A stretch of 64,000 nt of DNA from Anthoceros angustus. Taxonomy: Eukaryota > Streptophyta > Anthocerotopsida > Anthocerotales > Anthocerotaceae. Made by a program: the position numbers and the translations under genes. Positions 10,671-20,153 of this stretch are shown in pieces. The stretch lies in NCBI GenBank assembly GCA_010909165.1, contig MU008192.1, forward strand, positions 248,001-312,000, written 5' to 3'. A model generated the notes under the pieces. It worked only from the letters and a program-made list of their open reading frames with translations. It was not told the origin of the DNA and ran no database searches. Numbering within the stretch: position 1 is the stretch's first letter; every line of letters starts with the position of its first letter.

Positions 10671-11149
10671 TCAATAGCTGTATAGCTGACCCATGTTTCC
10701 ATATGTCTCGTCCGCCCTTCTGAGTTGCCCACCTCCTTCCTGCCCTGCGGCCATGAGGGCCATATTCATGCTTGGCATATAATGAGCATACCCGAAATTC
10801 TGTCGCGCACCAGTCGTATCCTTGTCATAGGATACTGAGTTTCTGCTAAGTCCATCGGCATCGTGGTGCACCTTTCCTGCCCGATGGAGCATGTGCATAT
10901 CATACTCTGACAGCAGTAATGCCCACCTCGCAAGCTTGCCACTTAGCTTCACGTTCATCATGAGCCAGTGTAACGGCCGGTGGTCGGTCACGAGCTGGAA
11001 GCTCCTGCCAAACAAATAGATTTTGAAGTGTAAAACTGCCCACACAGCAGCTAGACATTCAGTTTGTCAAAGTCAGGCCTCTTGAGCATGGGCTTTTCTG
11101 ATAGTTGTGCCTTCAATTCCTGCCAAGCATGTTCATGTTTCTGCTCCCA
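10671..11149 (-). pseudogene. Ty3/gypsy RNase H
   Basis: It would degrade RNA in the RNA-DNA hybrid during reverse transcription. The minus strand reads VWAVLHFKIYLFGRSFQLVT, DHRPLHWLMMN, LARWALLLSEYDMHMLHRAG and HHDADGLSRN, typical of gypsy RNase H. A stop or frameshift near 11055 separates this from the preceding block (KAQLSEKPMLKRPDF), which itself joins the RT frame across the copia insertion. Confidence 0.9.
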
Positions 11150-11154
11150 CTGCC

Positions 11155-11409
11155 TGTTAAGATATATTGTTGAGTCATATGTACGTGAATTAGGTATATA
11201 TTAATATACCAAGTACACATTTATAGGGGTAGCTATAATAAATAGTTTAAGTACCCTTGGCTAGGTTACAACCCTTGTGAAACGTTATGTCGTTTAAGTT
11301 CTAGTTTAAGTTGTCTTTTCAGCATAAGCACTCTTGGTTCTTTTCTTGAACACAATGTAATATGTAATTGCTTAATTGTAATTGATCTATATCAAACCCA
11401 TATTTTATA
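11155..11409 (+). repeat. 5' LTR of copia
   Basis: It starts TGTTAAGATATATTG and ends ATATTTTATA, followed directly by the primer-binding site. It contains AT-rich promoter-like sequence (GCTATAATAAATAG). It matches the 3' LTR at 19892-20148 except for two single-base length differences and one C/T difference. Confidence 0.95.
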
Positions 11410-11421
11410 TGGTATCAGAGC
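11410..11421 (+). promoter_or_regulatory. Primer-binding site, tRNA-iMet
   Basis: TGGTATCAGAGC follows the LTR directly and matches the plant initiator-methionine tRNA primer site used by copia elements. The same site follows the internal LTR at 13244-13255. Confidence 0.93.
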
Positions 11422-11790
11422 AATCTGATATAGATTGCATCTAGGCAGATGCACATAGAAAATGTGCATTTAAAAATGTGCATTTCATATATGCTTTGTT
11501 GTTTCTTGATTGCAAATAGAAGTTAAATCAAGAAAACAAAATGTATATAAAGAAGATGTTTTGTATTACATTTTTCTGCTGTTTTCTCTATTAGAGACCC
11601 GGCCGATCTAGGTAGTAGAACCTAGGTACCTCCTTCAGACCTTTTCCAAAAGACGATGAAATATCCTAGGACAAGCACGATCTGCAGCATAGAAAATCTA
11701 AAATAGAATGCATACAAATGCACGTGCTTACTAAAGCATGCCGATGAATGGCCAATAATCCGCGGACGCACCGAGTGGCCTGCACACGAG

Positions 11791-12264
11791 GTGCTAAGAT
11801 GGTTAGCAAGGAGGAGATCCAATCTGCCTCAAGATCAACCAGGCCCGGGTGCTAGGGCATCAAATGCAGAGCGGCTCCATCACACAACGTGCCAGTGGAT
11901 TGCACGCAATCGTGATGATCACATGCAAGCCACTGAACTGCGAGAAGCCTTCAACTCAGTAATTGAGATTCTCTACCCTAATGAAAGGAACCTTCTGCTG
12001 ACTCCACCTCCCAGGAATTTCAACAATCAGCCTGAAATTCGCGTTCAACGTGCTTTCGACGGGAACGGCACTCCCAGAGGTTTTATCACTACACACGCAA
12101 CACGACACAATGTGGTTAGTGATTTAACAGAGAGAATCGAAGCACACCAGAAAAGCGTGGACAGGAAATACAGCAGTACTAACCATAGAATTTCTGCTGT
12201 TGGTGTTGACGTCCTGGATTTGAAGGAACAGATTTTGCATCTCGATTTTAAAGCTAACCTTTAA
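11791..12264 (+). pseudogene. Leader ORF of copia, first tandem copy
   Basis: Open for 157 codons upstream of gag, it matches 13599-14329 block for block (RWLARRRSNLPQDQPGPGAR, FITTHATRHNVVSDLTERIE, SAVGVDVLDLKEQILHLDF). The 5' part is altered by small indels relative to the second copy. See the second copy for interpretation. Confidence 0.5.
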
Positions 12265-12620
12265 AGCGAACTACTAACATCCAAATCCAGGGAGCGCATG
12301 TAGGCACTAGCAAAACCAAAAAGGTACTAAATTCGATAGCCCAAACTCTTGTCCTTCATGTTCTACGATGCCTATAATGGTGGGAGAGCGGTATGAATCT
12401 CTAGAAATCGATCCAGTGACTGCATTACTACTGTGAATCGCAGACCGCTAACCCTACCAATCCTTTTAGAAAATAGGCAGGGGCAGCCCACCTTAGATGT
12501 AAAAGCACATCTAAACTGCCACCCACTTCAAAAGCCTTGTCTCGACAGCAGGTTAGGTCAAACAAGCACAGTCAGCCATAAATCCTAACAGTTAGGAAGA
12601 ACTAACAGAAGTTCTAAAAC

Positions 12621-12905
12621 ATGGCTGATCCTACTCCTGGGTTGAGTGATGGTGGTTTCAAAGAAAAGGATAGATTTGGGGGAGCAGACTATGACATCTG
12701 GGTCATTAGAATGCGAGGAGCATTACAAAACAAACAGTTGTGGAAATGGGCTAATGGTGAAGAGAAAATACTCGACATTATAGGCACGCCATCCATTGCT
12801 GAGAAAAAGTTGCTGGATGCGTGGTCAGTCAAGGATGAGGCAGCCCGAGTGACGGTGCTTGGACTCTGACATGCTTAGGCAAACTTCGTGCAAGAGCTCA
12901 CCACG
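12621..12905 (+). pseudogene. Gag N-terminus, first tandem copy (truncated)
   Basis: It starts MADPTPGLSDGGFKEKDRFG, the same start as the gag at 14482, and is cut off at the tandem junction near 12912 where gypsy flank sequence resumes. A frameshift near 12850 already breaks it. Confidence 0.85.
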
Positions 12906-12985
12906 ACATCGGTCAAGGTCGGGCCTCTTGAGCATGGGCTTTTAGTTGTGCCTTCAATTCACTTAAGCATGTTCATGTTTCTCCC

Positions 12986-13243
12986 CGTTAAGATATATTG
13001 TTGAGTCATATGTACGTGAATTAGGTATATATTAATATACCAAGTACACATTTATAGGGGTAGCTATAATAAATAGTTTAAGTACCCTTGGCTAGGGGTT
13101 ACAACCCTTGTGAAACGTTATGTCGTTTAAGTTCTAGTTTAAGTTGTCTTTTCAGCATAAGCACTCTTGGTTCTTTTTCTTGAACACAATGTAATATGTA
13201 ATTGCTTAATTGTAATTGATCTATATCAAACCCATATTTTATA
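12986..13243 (+). repeat. Internal LTR created by tandem duplication
   Basis: It is nearly identical to the outer LTRs but lacks the first T (CGTTAAGATATATTG). Its left flank is a second, indel-rich copy of the gypsy sequence left of the 5' LTR (GGGCCTCTTGAGCATGGGC), which shows the duplication happened after insertion, or that the assembly repeated this stretch. Confidence 0.92.
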
Positions 13244-13598
13244 TGGTATCAGAGCAATCTGATATAGATTGCATCTAGGCAGATGCACATAGAAAATGTG
13301 CATTTAAAAATGTGCATTTCATATATGCTTTGTTGTTTCTTGATTGCAAATAGAAGTTAAATCAAGAAAACAAAATGTATATAAAGAAGATGTTTTGTAT
13401 TACATTTTTCTGCTGTTTTCTCTATTAGAGACCCGGCAGATCTAGGTAGTAGAACCTAGGTACCTCCTTCAGACCTTTTCCAAAAAGATTCTGATGGAAA
13501 TATCCTAGGACAACTGCCTGATCTGCAGGCAGCCTAGAGAAAAATCTAAAATAGAATGCATACAAATGCATTCTGCTAATACAAAGCATGCCAGATGA

Positions 13599-14329
13599 AT
13601 GGCCAATAATCCGGCGGGACGCAATCAGTGGCAACTGCGCCCAGACACTGAGGTGCTAAGATGGTTAGCAAGGAGGAGATCCAATCTGCCTCAAGATCAA
13701 CCAGGCCCGGGTGCTAGGGCATCAAATGCAGAGCGGCTCCATCACTGGCGTGCCCTGGATTGCACTCGTGATGATCACATGCAAGCCGAACTGCGAAAGC
13801 CTTCAACTCGAATGGTGAGATTCTCTACCTAATGAAAGGAACCTTCGACTCCACCTCCTGTGAATTTCAACAATCACTGAAATTGCGTTCAACGTGCTTT
13901 CGGCCGGGGGCACTCCCGGAAGGTTTTATCACTACACACGCAACACGACACAATGTGGTTAGTGATTTAACAGAGAGAATCGAAGCACACCAGAAAAGCG
14001 TGGACAGGAAATACAGCAGTACTAACCATAGAATTTCTGCTGTTGGTGTTGACGTCCTGGATTTGAAGGAACAGATTTTGCATCTCGATTTTAAACTGCT
14101 AACCTTGCTAAAGCCTGAACTACTAACGCATCCAGTCCACAGGGGAACTGCATGTAGGCCTGTTAGCAAAACCAGCAAAGGTACTAAATTCGATAGCCCA
14201 AACTCTTGTCCTTCATGTTCTCGATGCCTATATGTGGGAGAGCGTAAATATAATCTTAAATCGATCCTCACGCATTACTACACAGAGATCGCAGACCTGC
14301 TAACCCTACCAATCCTTTGTAGAAAATAG
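13599..14329 (+). pseudogene. Leader ORF of copia between LTR and gag, second copy
   Basis: An open region of roughly 240 codons, with one or two frameshifts near 13800-13870, lies between the primer site and the gag start. It opens MANNPAGRNQWQLRPDTEVL. A heptad-like stretch (LTERIEAHQKSVDRKYSSTN and onward to LKEQILHLDF) may form a coiled coil. A short Cys-rich motif CPSCSRC lies near the end. Copia elements usually start gag soon after the primer site, so an extra upstream ORF is unusual. I do not recognise the protein. Its coding status rests on the shared frame in the two tandem copies, which are not independent. Confidence 0.45.
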
Positions 14330-14481
14330 CTGCACAGGGCAGCCCACCTTAGATGTAAAAGCACATCTAAACTGTCACTCCACTTCAAAAGCCTTGTCTC
14401 TGACCTGCACAGGTTAGGTCAAACAAGCACAGTCAGCCATAAATCCTAACAGTTAGGAAGAACTAACAGAAGTTCTAAAAC

Positions 14482-15420
14482 ATGGCTGATCCTACTCCTG
14501 GGTTGAGTGATGGTGGTTTCAAAGAAAAGGATAGATTTGGGGGAGCAGACTATGACATCTGGGTCATTAGAATGCGAGGAGCATTACAAAACAAACAGTT
14601 GTGGAAATGGGCTAATGGTGAAGAGAAAATACTCGACATTATAGGCACGCCATCCATTGCTGAGAAAAAGTTCTTTGGATGCATTGGTCGATGAGGATAG
14701 AGCTGATGCATTCTTGGACTCTGGCTGACATGCTTAGGCAAACTTCTGGCTGCAAGAGCTCACACGACATCTGGTCAAGGCTACAGGATCTGTACGCAGG
14801 GACAGATGACACAACACAAATGACAGCTCTTCGTAACATTCAGACCTTGAAGATGAGGGAGGGTGACTCCATCGAAAAACATCTTGGAGTTTTCAGAACA
14901 CTGATATCTAAGCTTGAAAGTGCAACACAAGATACAGTGAAGGATAGTGCACTTATCTTGCACTTCATAATGACTCTCCCAGGCTCTTGGTCGCATTTTG
15001 TGACTTCGTATAACACTTCACAAATGCAAGGGCGAAAAATCGCTAAGGCTGCAGGTGTTGATCTCCCCAAAACCAAATTTTCAGAGTTTGTAGGAGCTCT
15101 ACTCCAGGAAGAAGCAACAAGAGGAACACTTGGCAAACAAGTTGGTAAGCAACAGGCCCTCTACACCACCAACAAGAACAAGGGCGGAAGGCCCAACTTC
15201 AAAGGCAAACAGAATGCCTCAGGTGGTGCTAGTAGCTCACAGCGAGCATCTTCACAAAAGAAAACACCCAAAAAGACTGGAAAGTGCCACTGGTGCCAAG
15301 TTCCAGGTCATTGGGAAAGCGAGTGCAGAAAGAAGCAGGCCGGAATACCTCGCAAGGAGGGCAATTCCACTTCTGAAACACACGTTGTTGTGAAGAAACA
15401 AGGCTCTCCTGCTGCCCTGA
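14482..15420 (+). pseudogene. Copia gag (capsid and zinc knuckle)
   Basis: Gag packages element RNA into particles. The frame starts MADPTPGLSDGGFKEKDRFG and holds the YDIWVIRMRGALQNKQLW block typical of plant copia gag. A frameshift at about 14680-14695 (KKFFGCIGR then stop) shifts into the frame with SSHDIWSRLQDLYAGTDD and MREGDSIEKHLGVFRTLI. The nucleocapsid knuckle C-x2-C-x4-H-x4-C is at 15285-15326 (CHWCQVPGHWESEC). The frame runs on into protease with no stop, so gag and pol are one polyprotein, as is usual for copia. Confidence 0.93.
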
Positions 15421-18400
15421 CTGTAGGGACCAGGCAGTTTGTACGTCCTCTTGCTCATCCAACCTGCTTGTCAACAAATATTCAAGGTAAACCAGTTAGT
15501 GAGTGGTACCTTGACACTGGTGCAACAGCGCACATTTGTTTTGATAGGAATGCCTATGTCACATACAGACCAGTTAAAGGACAGTGCGTTTACCTGGGTG
15601 ACGATAGGTCCCTTATGTCTCCGGGAATAGGCACAGTTAAAATTCCTGTCCCTTCAGGGGTCACATTGATGCTAACAGATGTATACTATGTCCCTGAAAT
15701 GACTCGAAATCTCATCTCCGTTAGGAAGCTAAACATGGATAACAATAGCCACATCCTATTTACTCCAACAGAATGTAGAGTCATCGATGCATATGATCAT
15801 CGAAAAGTACTAGCTTATGGATCATCTGATCATGATCTATTTCGCTTGCACACAAATCTTGGTGTAGCCAAAGCCCATCTAGCTTCTCAGACTTCAGATG
15901 TGTCTGCACAAACAGTCGAGAAGGTCAAACTATGGCATGCACGCCTAGGTCACCCTCACAGTGCTAAGCTACAGAAGCTGGCTACAAGTGACCTATACTA
16001 TGATGGGAAAATTGGGCTACTACCATCCTTACCTTTGTGTGAAGCTTGTGTGCTTTCTAAGCGACACCAGGCAGCTTTCAAGAACAGAACTCCACATCGA
16101 GCTTCTGAGGTTCTTGAATTGGTACACACCGACATATGTGGGCCACTCTCACAGCCCTCTCTTGGAGGAGGTCGTTATTTCCTCACATTCACAGACGACA
16201 AAACAAGATTTGTCACTGCTTATATTCTGAAAGCTAAGAGTGAATGCTTTTACCATTTCAAGGATTACTTGAGATATGCAGAAAGATGGACTGGAAAACA
16301 ACTAAAGACTCTTCGCTCTGACAATGGGGGTGAATACACATCTAATGAGTTTCAAGCCTATTGTACAGCAGAAGGGATTGGGAGGCAACTTACAGTGGTT
16401 TACACGCCACAACAAAATGGTGTTGCAGAACGTTTGAATCTAACTCTTCAGGAGATGGTGTCTTCTCTGTTACATCACGCTACACGCCTTCCTATTGGAA
16501 AGCCCTTATGACATCTGCTCACCCTACAGGCATGCCAACTATTCTTGTCAGACGAGACGCCATATGAAGCTTTCTTCTGTCGAAAGCCTTCCATTCAACA
16601 CCTTCGCACCTTTGGTTGCATTGCTTATGCCTTCATCCCAAAGGAGAAACGCAAGAAGCTCTCTGCAAAATCCAAGAAGCTTCTTATGATTGGTTACACT
16701 GAGGGTATCAAGGCCTACAAGTTGTATGATGTTTCCTGTGGCCAAGTCAGCTATTCAAGAAGCGTTACCTTTGACGAAGGACGATTCTGGCAGCCAGTGG
16801 GAGTTACTCCCACATCTAAGGAGGACGCTCTCCCAGATGATCTTATACTTCCTGATGTCACTGTTTTTGAGGACTTCGCTCCTGAGGAGATTGCTCCTGC
16901 AGGGGGGGAAGGACAGCAACATGAGCAACAAGAACAGGACAATGAACAGGAAATTCTAGGAAATGCAGACGCAGAACTTGCAAATGAACCTGAAAATGTT
17001 GCTGATTTGCAGCAGCCACCTCCTCCAGTTAATGATCCATCGATGATGTCAAGGTTCACTGGCCGATGCCAAGCGGTGATTGATGATTCCACAACTGAGC
17101 AGATGGCGCAGAGCGTCATTCCTACTCAACGACGAGCTCCAGATTATTATAAGGCTCCAGATTTCAGACCCACCTCTTCACATGTTCAGATCAATTCTGC
17201 TATGTCAATTGATCCTTTAGAACCACAGACTCTTCAGGAAGCACTTAGCAGACCTGACCACAAGGAGTGGGAGAAGGCCATCCAATCCGAGTATGATTCC
17301 CTGATAGAAAATGGCACATGGGAGTTAGCTGAACTTCCACCTGGCAGAAAATTGGTGTCATGCAAATGGGTGTTCAAACTGAAAGTCAAGGCTGATGGTA
17401 CTTTTGATAGGTATAAGGCCAGACTTGTTGCAAGAGGTTTTTCCCAAGTACCTGGACTTGATTACTTTGAAACCTTTGCTCCAGTTGTGAAACATGCCAC
17501 CCTACGCACCATCTGTGCCCTGTCAGCATACAAGGACTATGAACTACAGATGTTCGATGTAAAAACAGCTTTTCTGAATGGCAAACTTGATACTGAAATT
17601 TACATGCAGCAACCTCCTGGCTATGAGGTTAAGGGCAAAGAAGCCTATGCCTGCAAGCTAATAAAATGTTTGTATGGACTTAAGCAGTCAGCATTAAAGT
17701 GGAATGTCGAGCTGGACACAGAATTGCTAGCTCTAGGATTCACTAAAAGCAAGGCTGATGGTAGTCTATACATCTATATTAGTGGAGAGGTCATTTGTTA
17801 CTTAGCTGTATACGTGGACGACCTCATACTCTCGAGTAATAGCCAGCCTTACATTGATAAGATCACGGATCTCCTGGCCACCAAGTTCAAAATGTCAAAC
17901 TTAGGCCCTCTTCAGAGTTGCCTAGGTATACATATTCAAAGGAACAGGCTTACCAAGGTCATCACTTTGACACAGCCGAGATACTTGCTTGATAGCGCTG
18001 AACAGTTTGGTCTGAAGGATGCAAAGGTAGCATCCACGCCCCTTCCAACAGGTCTGAAGCTCAGCAAGAGCATGGCACCTGTCACACAGAGTGAGAAGGA
18101 TCAGATGGCGAACGTGCCCTACAGACAAGCTGTCGGAAAGCTAATTTATGCAGCAAATTCAACCAGGCCAGAGGTGGCTTACTCGACAAGCGTGTTGTCA
18201 CAATATCTCGAAAATCCCGGACAGGAGCACTGGAGTTGTGTTAAGCGAGTGCTTAGATACCTAAAGGGAACAGCCAACAGAGGCATCAAGTATTCCAATT
18301 CAAATGGAAACCCTTTAGACTTGGAGGTTTACACTGATTCTGATTATGCAGGTGACATCGACTCTAGAAAATCAGTCTCAGGATATGTTGTATGTGTAGC

Positions 18401-18808
18401 AGGTGGACCGATCTGCTGGTCCAAGAAAACAGCCCATGCTATTCTATCACACGTGTCGAGCATGTGGTACTCACATCAGCGGCAAAAGAGGTCGTGTGGT
18501 GTAAGCTCTTGTTTTCAGAGTTGGGGATTCAGCTCCCTACCTGCACAATAATACACACAGACAACCAAGGATCCATGGCACTGGCAAAGAACCCAGTATT
18601 TCATTCGAGAACGAAACACGTGGAAGTAGAATACCACTATATCCGAGAATTGGTTGCAGCAGGAACAATAGGACTGGAGTACATTCCAACTCAAGAAAAT
18701 CCAGCGGATATTCTTACCAAGGCACTTGGACGTGAGTTACATGAGAAGCATGTCAAAAGTCTTGGGCTAGGAGAGTCAGCAGCTTTCCTAGCTGCTCCAG
18801 CAACCTAA
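15421..18808 (+). pseudogene. Copia pol: protease, integrase, RT, RNase H
   Basis: Protease shows WYLDTGATAHIC with its catalytic Asp at 15513. The pre-integrase zinc region is KLWHARLGHPHSAKL and CEACVLSKRH. The integrase has Asp at 16131 (HTDICGP), Asp at 16320 (RSDNGGEY) and Glu at 16428 (VAERLNL), the D-x35-E spacing. A frameshift near 16490-16545 breaks the integrase C-terminus. The next frame carries the linker and RT (KWVFKLKVKADGTFDRYKAR, DVKTAFLNG, YVDD at 17811-17822). A second frameshift near 18430 separates early RNase H (TDSDYAGDIDSRKSVSGY) from late RNase H (HTDNQGSMALAKNPVF), which ends at a TAA at 18806. Three breaks make it non-autonomous if the sequence is right. Confidence 0.95.
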
Positions 18809-18841
18809 GCTAAGAAATGAAAACTGCCCACCCACTGCCCA

Positions 18842-19884
18842 CTAGTAGCTGTAATTTTCACTCTCCTCGGAGGTTTCAGACACATCTTTGGGGTTGTCTG
18901 AATCGTAGAAGCTGCTGGAAGAGCTCGGGGTTGCATTATGCCCTGAAGACGGCGAGGACATGTAGTCCTCTGATGGGACATCGTCTTCTTCCAGCTTATA
19001 CACAGAACCTGTACAAGGAAATTACACAAGTTAGGAAAGCAGTGGGAGCACACATAGCAACAGGGGCAATTACTTAAACAGGGAACGACTTACGATATAT
19101 GCTCGTCACATGACCCTGGTTTTCATTTTCACGGACCTTAATGCGCTTCATCACTATGCAGGACATGTTGCATCTATACCACACAGGAGAGTTAGGCCTT
19201 GCAATTGTACCAAGCCCTATGATCTTGGTGTCCTTCTTCAGATTTCCCTTTGGAAAAACAGGAGGGAGGTCAGGCATCGTGGCGCCTTTCTCCCATTCAA
19301 GAACAGTCCGATCTTGGCAAAGGCTTGGAGTTGTTTAGCCGCCTCACCGGCATCCGGGTGGGCGAGCCAGGGGGCGTTAGAGTAGGGCGAGGTGGAGCCC
19401 CCATGGTCCTCCTCCCTAATTCAGCCCTGGCTGCAAGGGCAGCGTTTGTCGTTCCTCTTGGGCGGCCGGGTCCTCTACGTGTCGGAGCTGCTTCAGCAGC
19501 TGTTTCAGCCCTCCTCTGTGAGCTCGAGGCAGTTGTCCTAGGGGCGCAGCCCCTAGCCCTGGCAAATCTTCCTTGGGAATCCCTCACATAGCGGCGCGCA
19601 ACCTCCTTCTCCTCAGAAGAAGAAGACATCTTGCTCAGCTTACTCTCCACGAACTCTGTGGCTATCATGCAGAGTGTGAAGAGAGCAAGGAGAAATGTAG
19701 CGCACCTGTATTCAACCGGCTTTTCTAGAGCACGCTCCATTAAGTACCGGATGGTGGAAGCTGGGGGGGTAGAGCAGCTGGAGGCGAGACACTTGCATTC
19801 CATAACTGGAGTGTTCATGAGCACGACAGTGAAGACTGAAGACTGAGGCGTACAAAGGAATTCACTATTTGATATGATCACCAA
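18842..19884 (-). CDS. Antisense ORF between copia pol and 3' LTR, with intron
   Basis: On the strand opposite to pol, a frame from 19884 (or the inner ATG at 19629) encodes a hydrophobic N-terminal stretch (CATFLLALFTLCMIATEFV), then MSSSSEEKEVARRYV, RDSQGRFARARG and an AT-hook-like RRGPGRPRGTT. A one-base frame change near 19310 leads to EWEKGATMPDLPPVFPKGNL. An intron at 19093-19009 fits well: donor GTAAGT, branch-like CCTAAC, acceptor CCTTGTACAG, and the codon split C/GT rejoins in frame. The last exon (19008-18842) encodes an acidic Ser-rich tail ending NYSY and TAG. Pol and this ORF are tail to tail, 33 bases apart. The same gene with an intron at the same place occurs at 2735-3561. The function is unknown; the AT-hook suggests DNA binding. 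Confidence 0.6.
19009..19093 (-). other. Intron in the antisense ORF
   Basis: 85 bases with donor ATC/GTAAGT, a consensus-like branch site TTCCTAACTT and acceptor TTGTACAG. Removing it keeps the reading frame across an Arg codon. On the element's sense strand this would be ordinary internal sequence, so the intron supports antisense transcription. Confidence 0.7.
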
Positions 19885-19891
19885 GTGGGAG
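19881..19891 (+). promoter_or_regulatory. Polypurine tract of copia
   Basis: CCAAGTGGGAG lies directly before the TGTTAAG start of the 3' LTR, the usual position for the plus-strand primer. Confidence 0.88.
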
Positions 19892-20148
19892 TGTTAAGAT
19901 ATATTGTTGAGTCATATGTACGTGAATTAGGTATATATTAATATACCAAGTACACATTTATAGGGGTAGCTATAATAAATAGTTTAAGTACCCTTGGCTA
20001 GGGTTACAACCCTTGTGAAACGTTATGTCGCTTAAGTTCTAGTTTAAGTTGTCTTTTCAGCATAAGCACTCTTGGTTCTTTTTCTTGAACACAATGTAAT
20101 ATGTAATTGCTTAATTGTAATTGATCTATATCAAACCCATATTTTATA
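19892..20148 (+). repeat. 3' LTR of copia
   Basis: It starts TGTTAAGATATATTG and ends ATATTTTATA, followed by the target duplication CTGCC at 20149-20153. About 99% identical to the 5' LTR by eye. Confidence 0.95.
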
Positions 20149-20153
20149 CTGCC

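Larger units (their letters stand above)
11155..20148 (+). mobile_element. Nearly complete Ty1/copia retrotransposon inserted in gypsy
   Basis: The element runs from LTR to LTR, flanked by a 5-bp duplication CTGCC at 11150-11154 and 20149-20153. The outer LTRs differ by about three positions in some 255, so insertion was recent. Order: 5' LTR, tRNA-iMet primer site, leader ORF, gag, protease, integrase, RT, RNase H (copia order), an antisense ORF, purine tract, 3' LTR. A tandem duplication of about 1.85 kb (11066-12911 and 12912-14773) starts in the gypsy flank and ends in gag, so a third LTR lies at 12986-13243. Frameshifts occur near 14690, 16510 and 18430. Without the duplication the element is about 7.1 kb. 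Confidence 0.93.
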
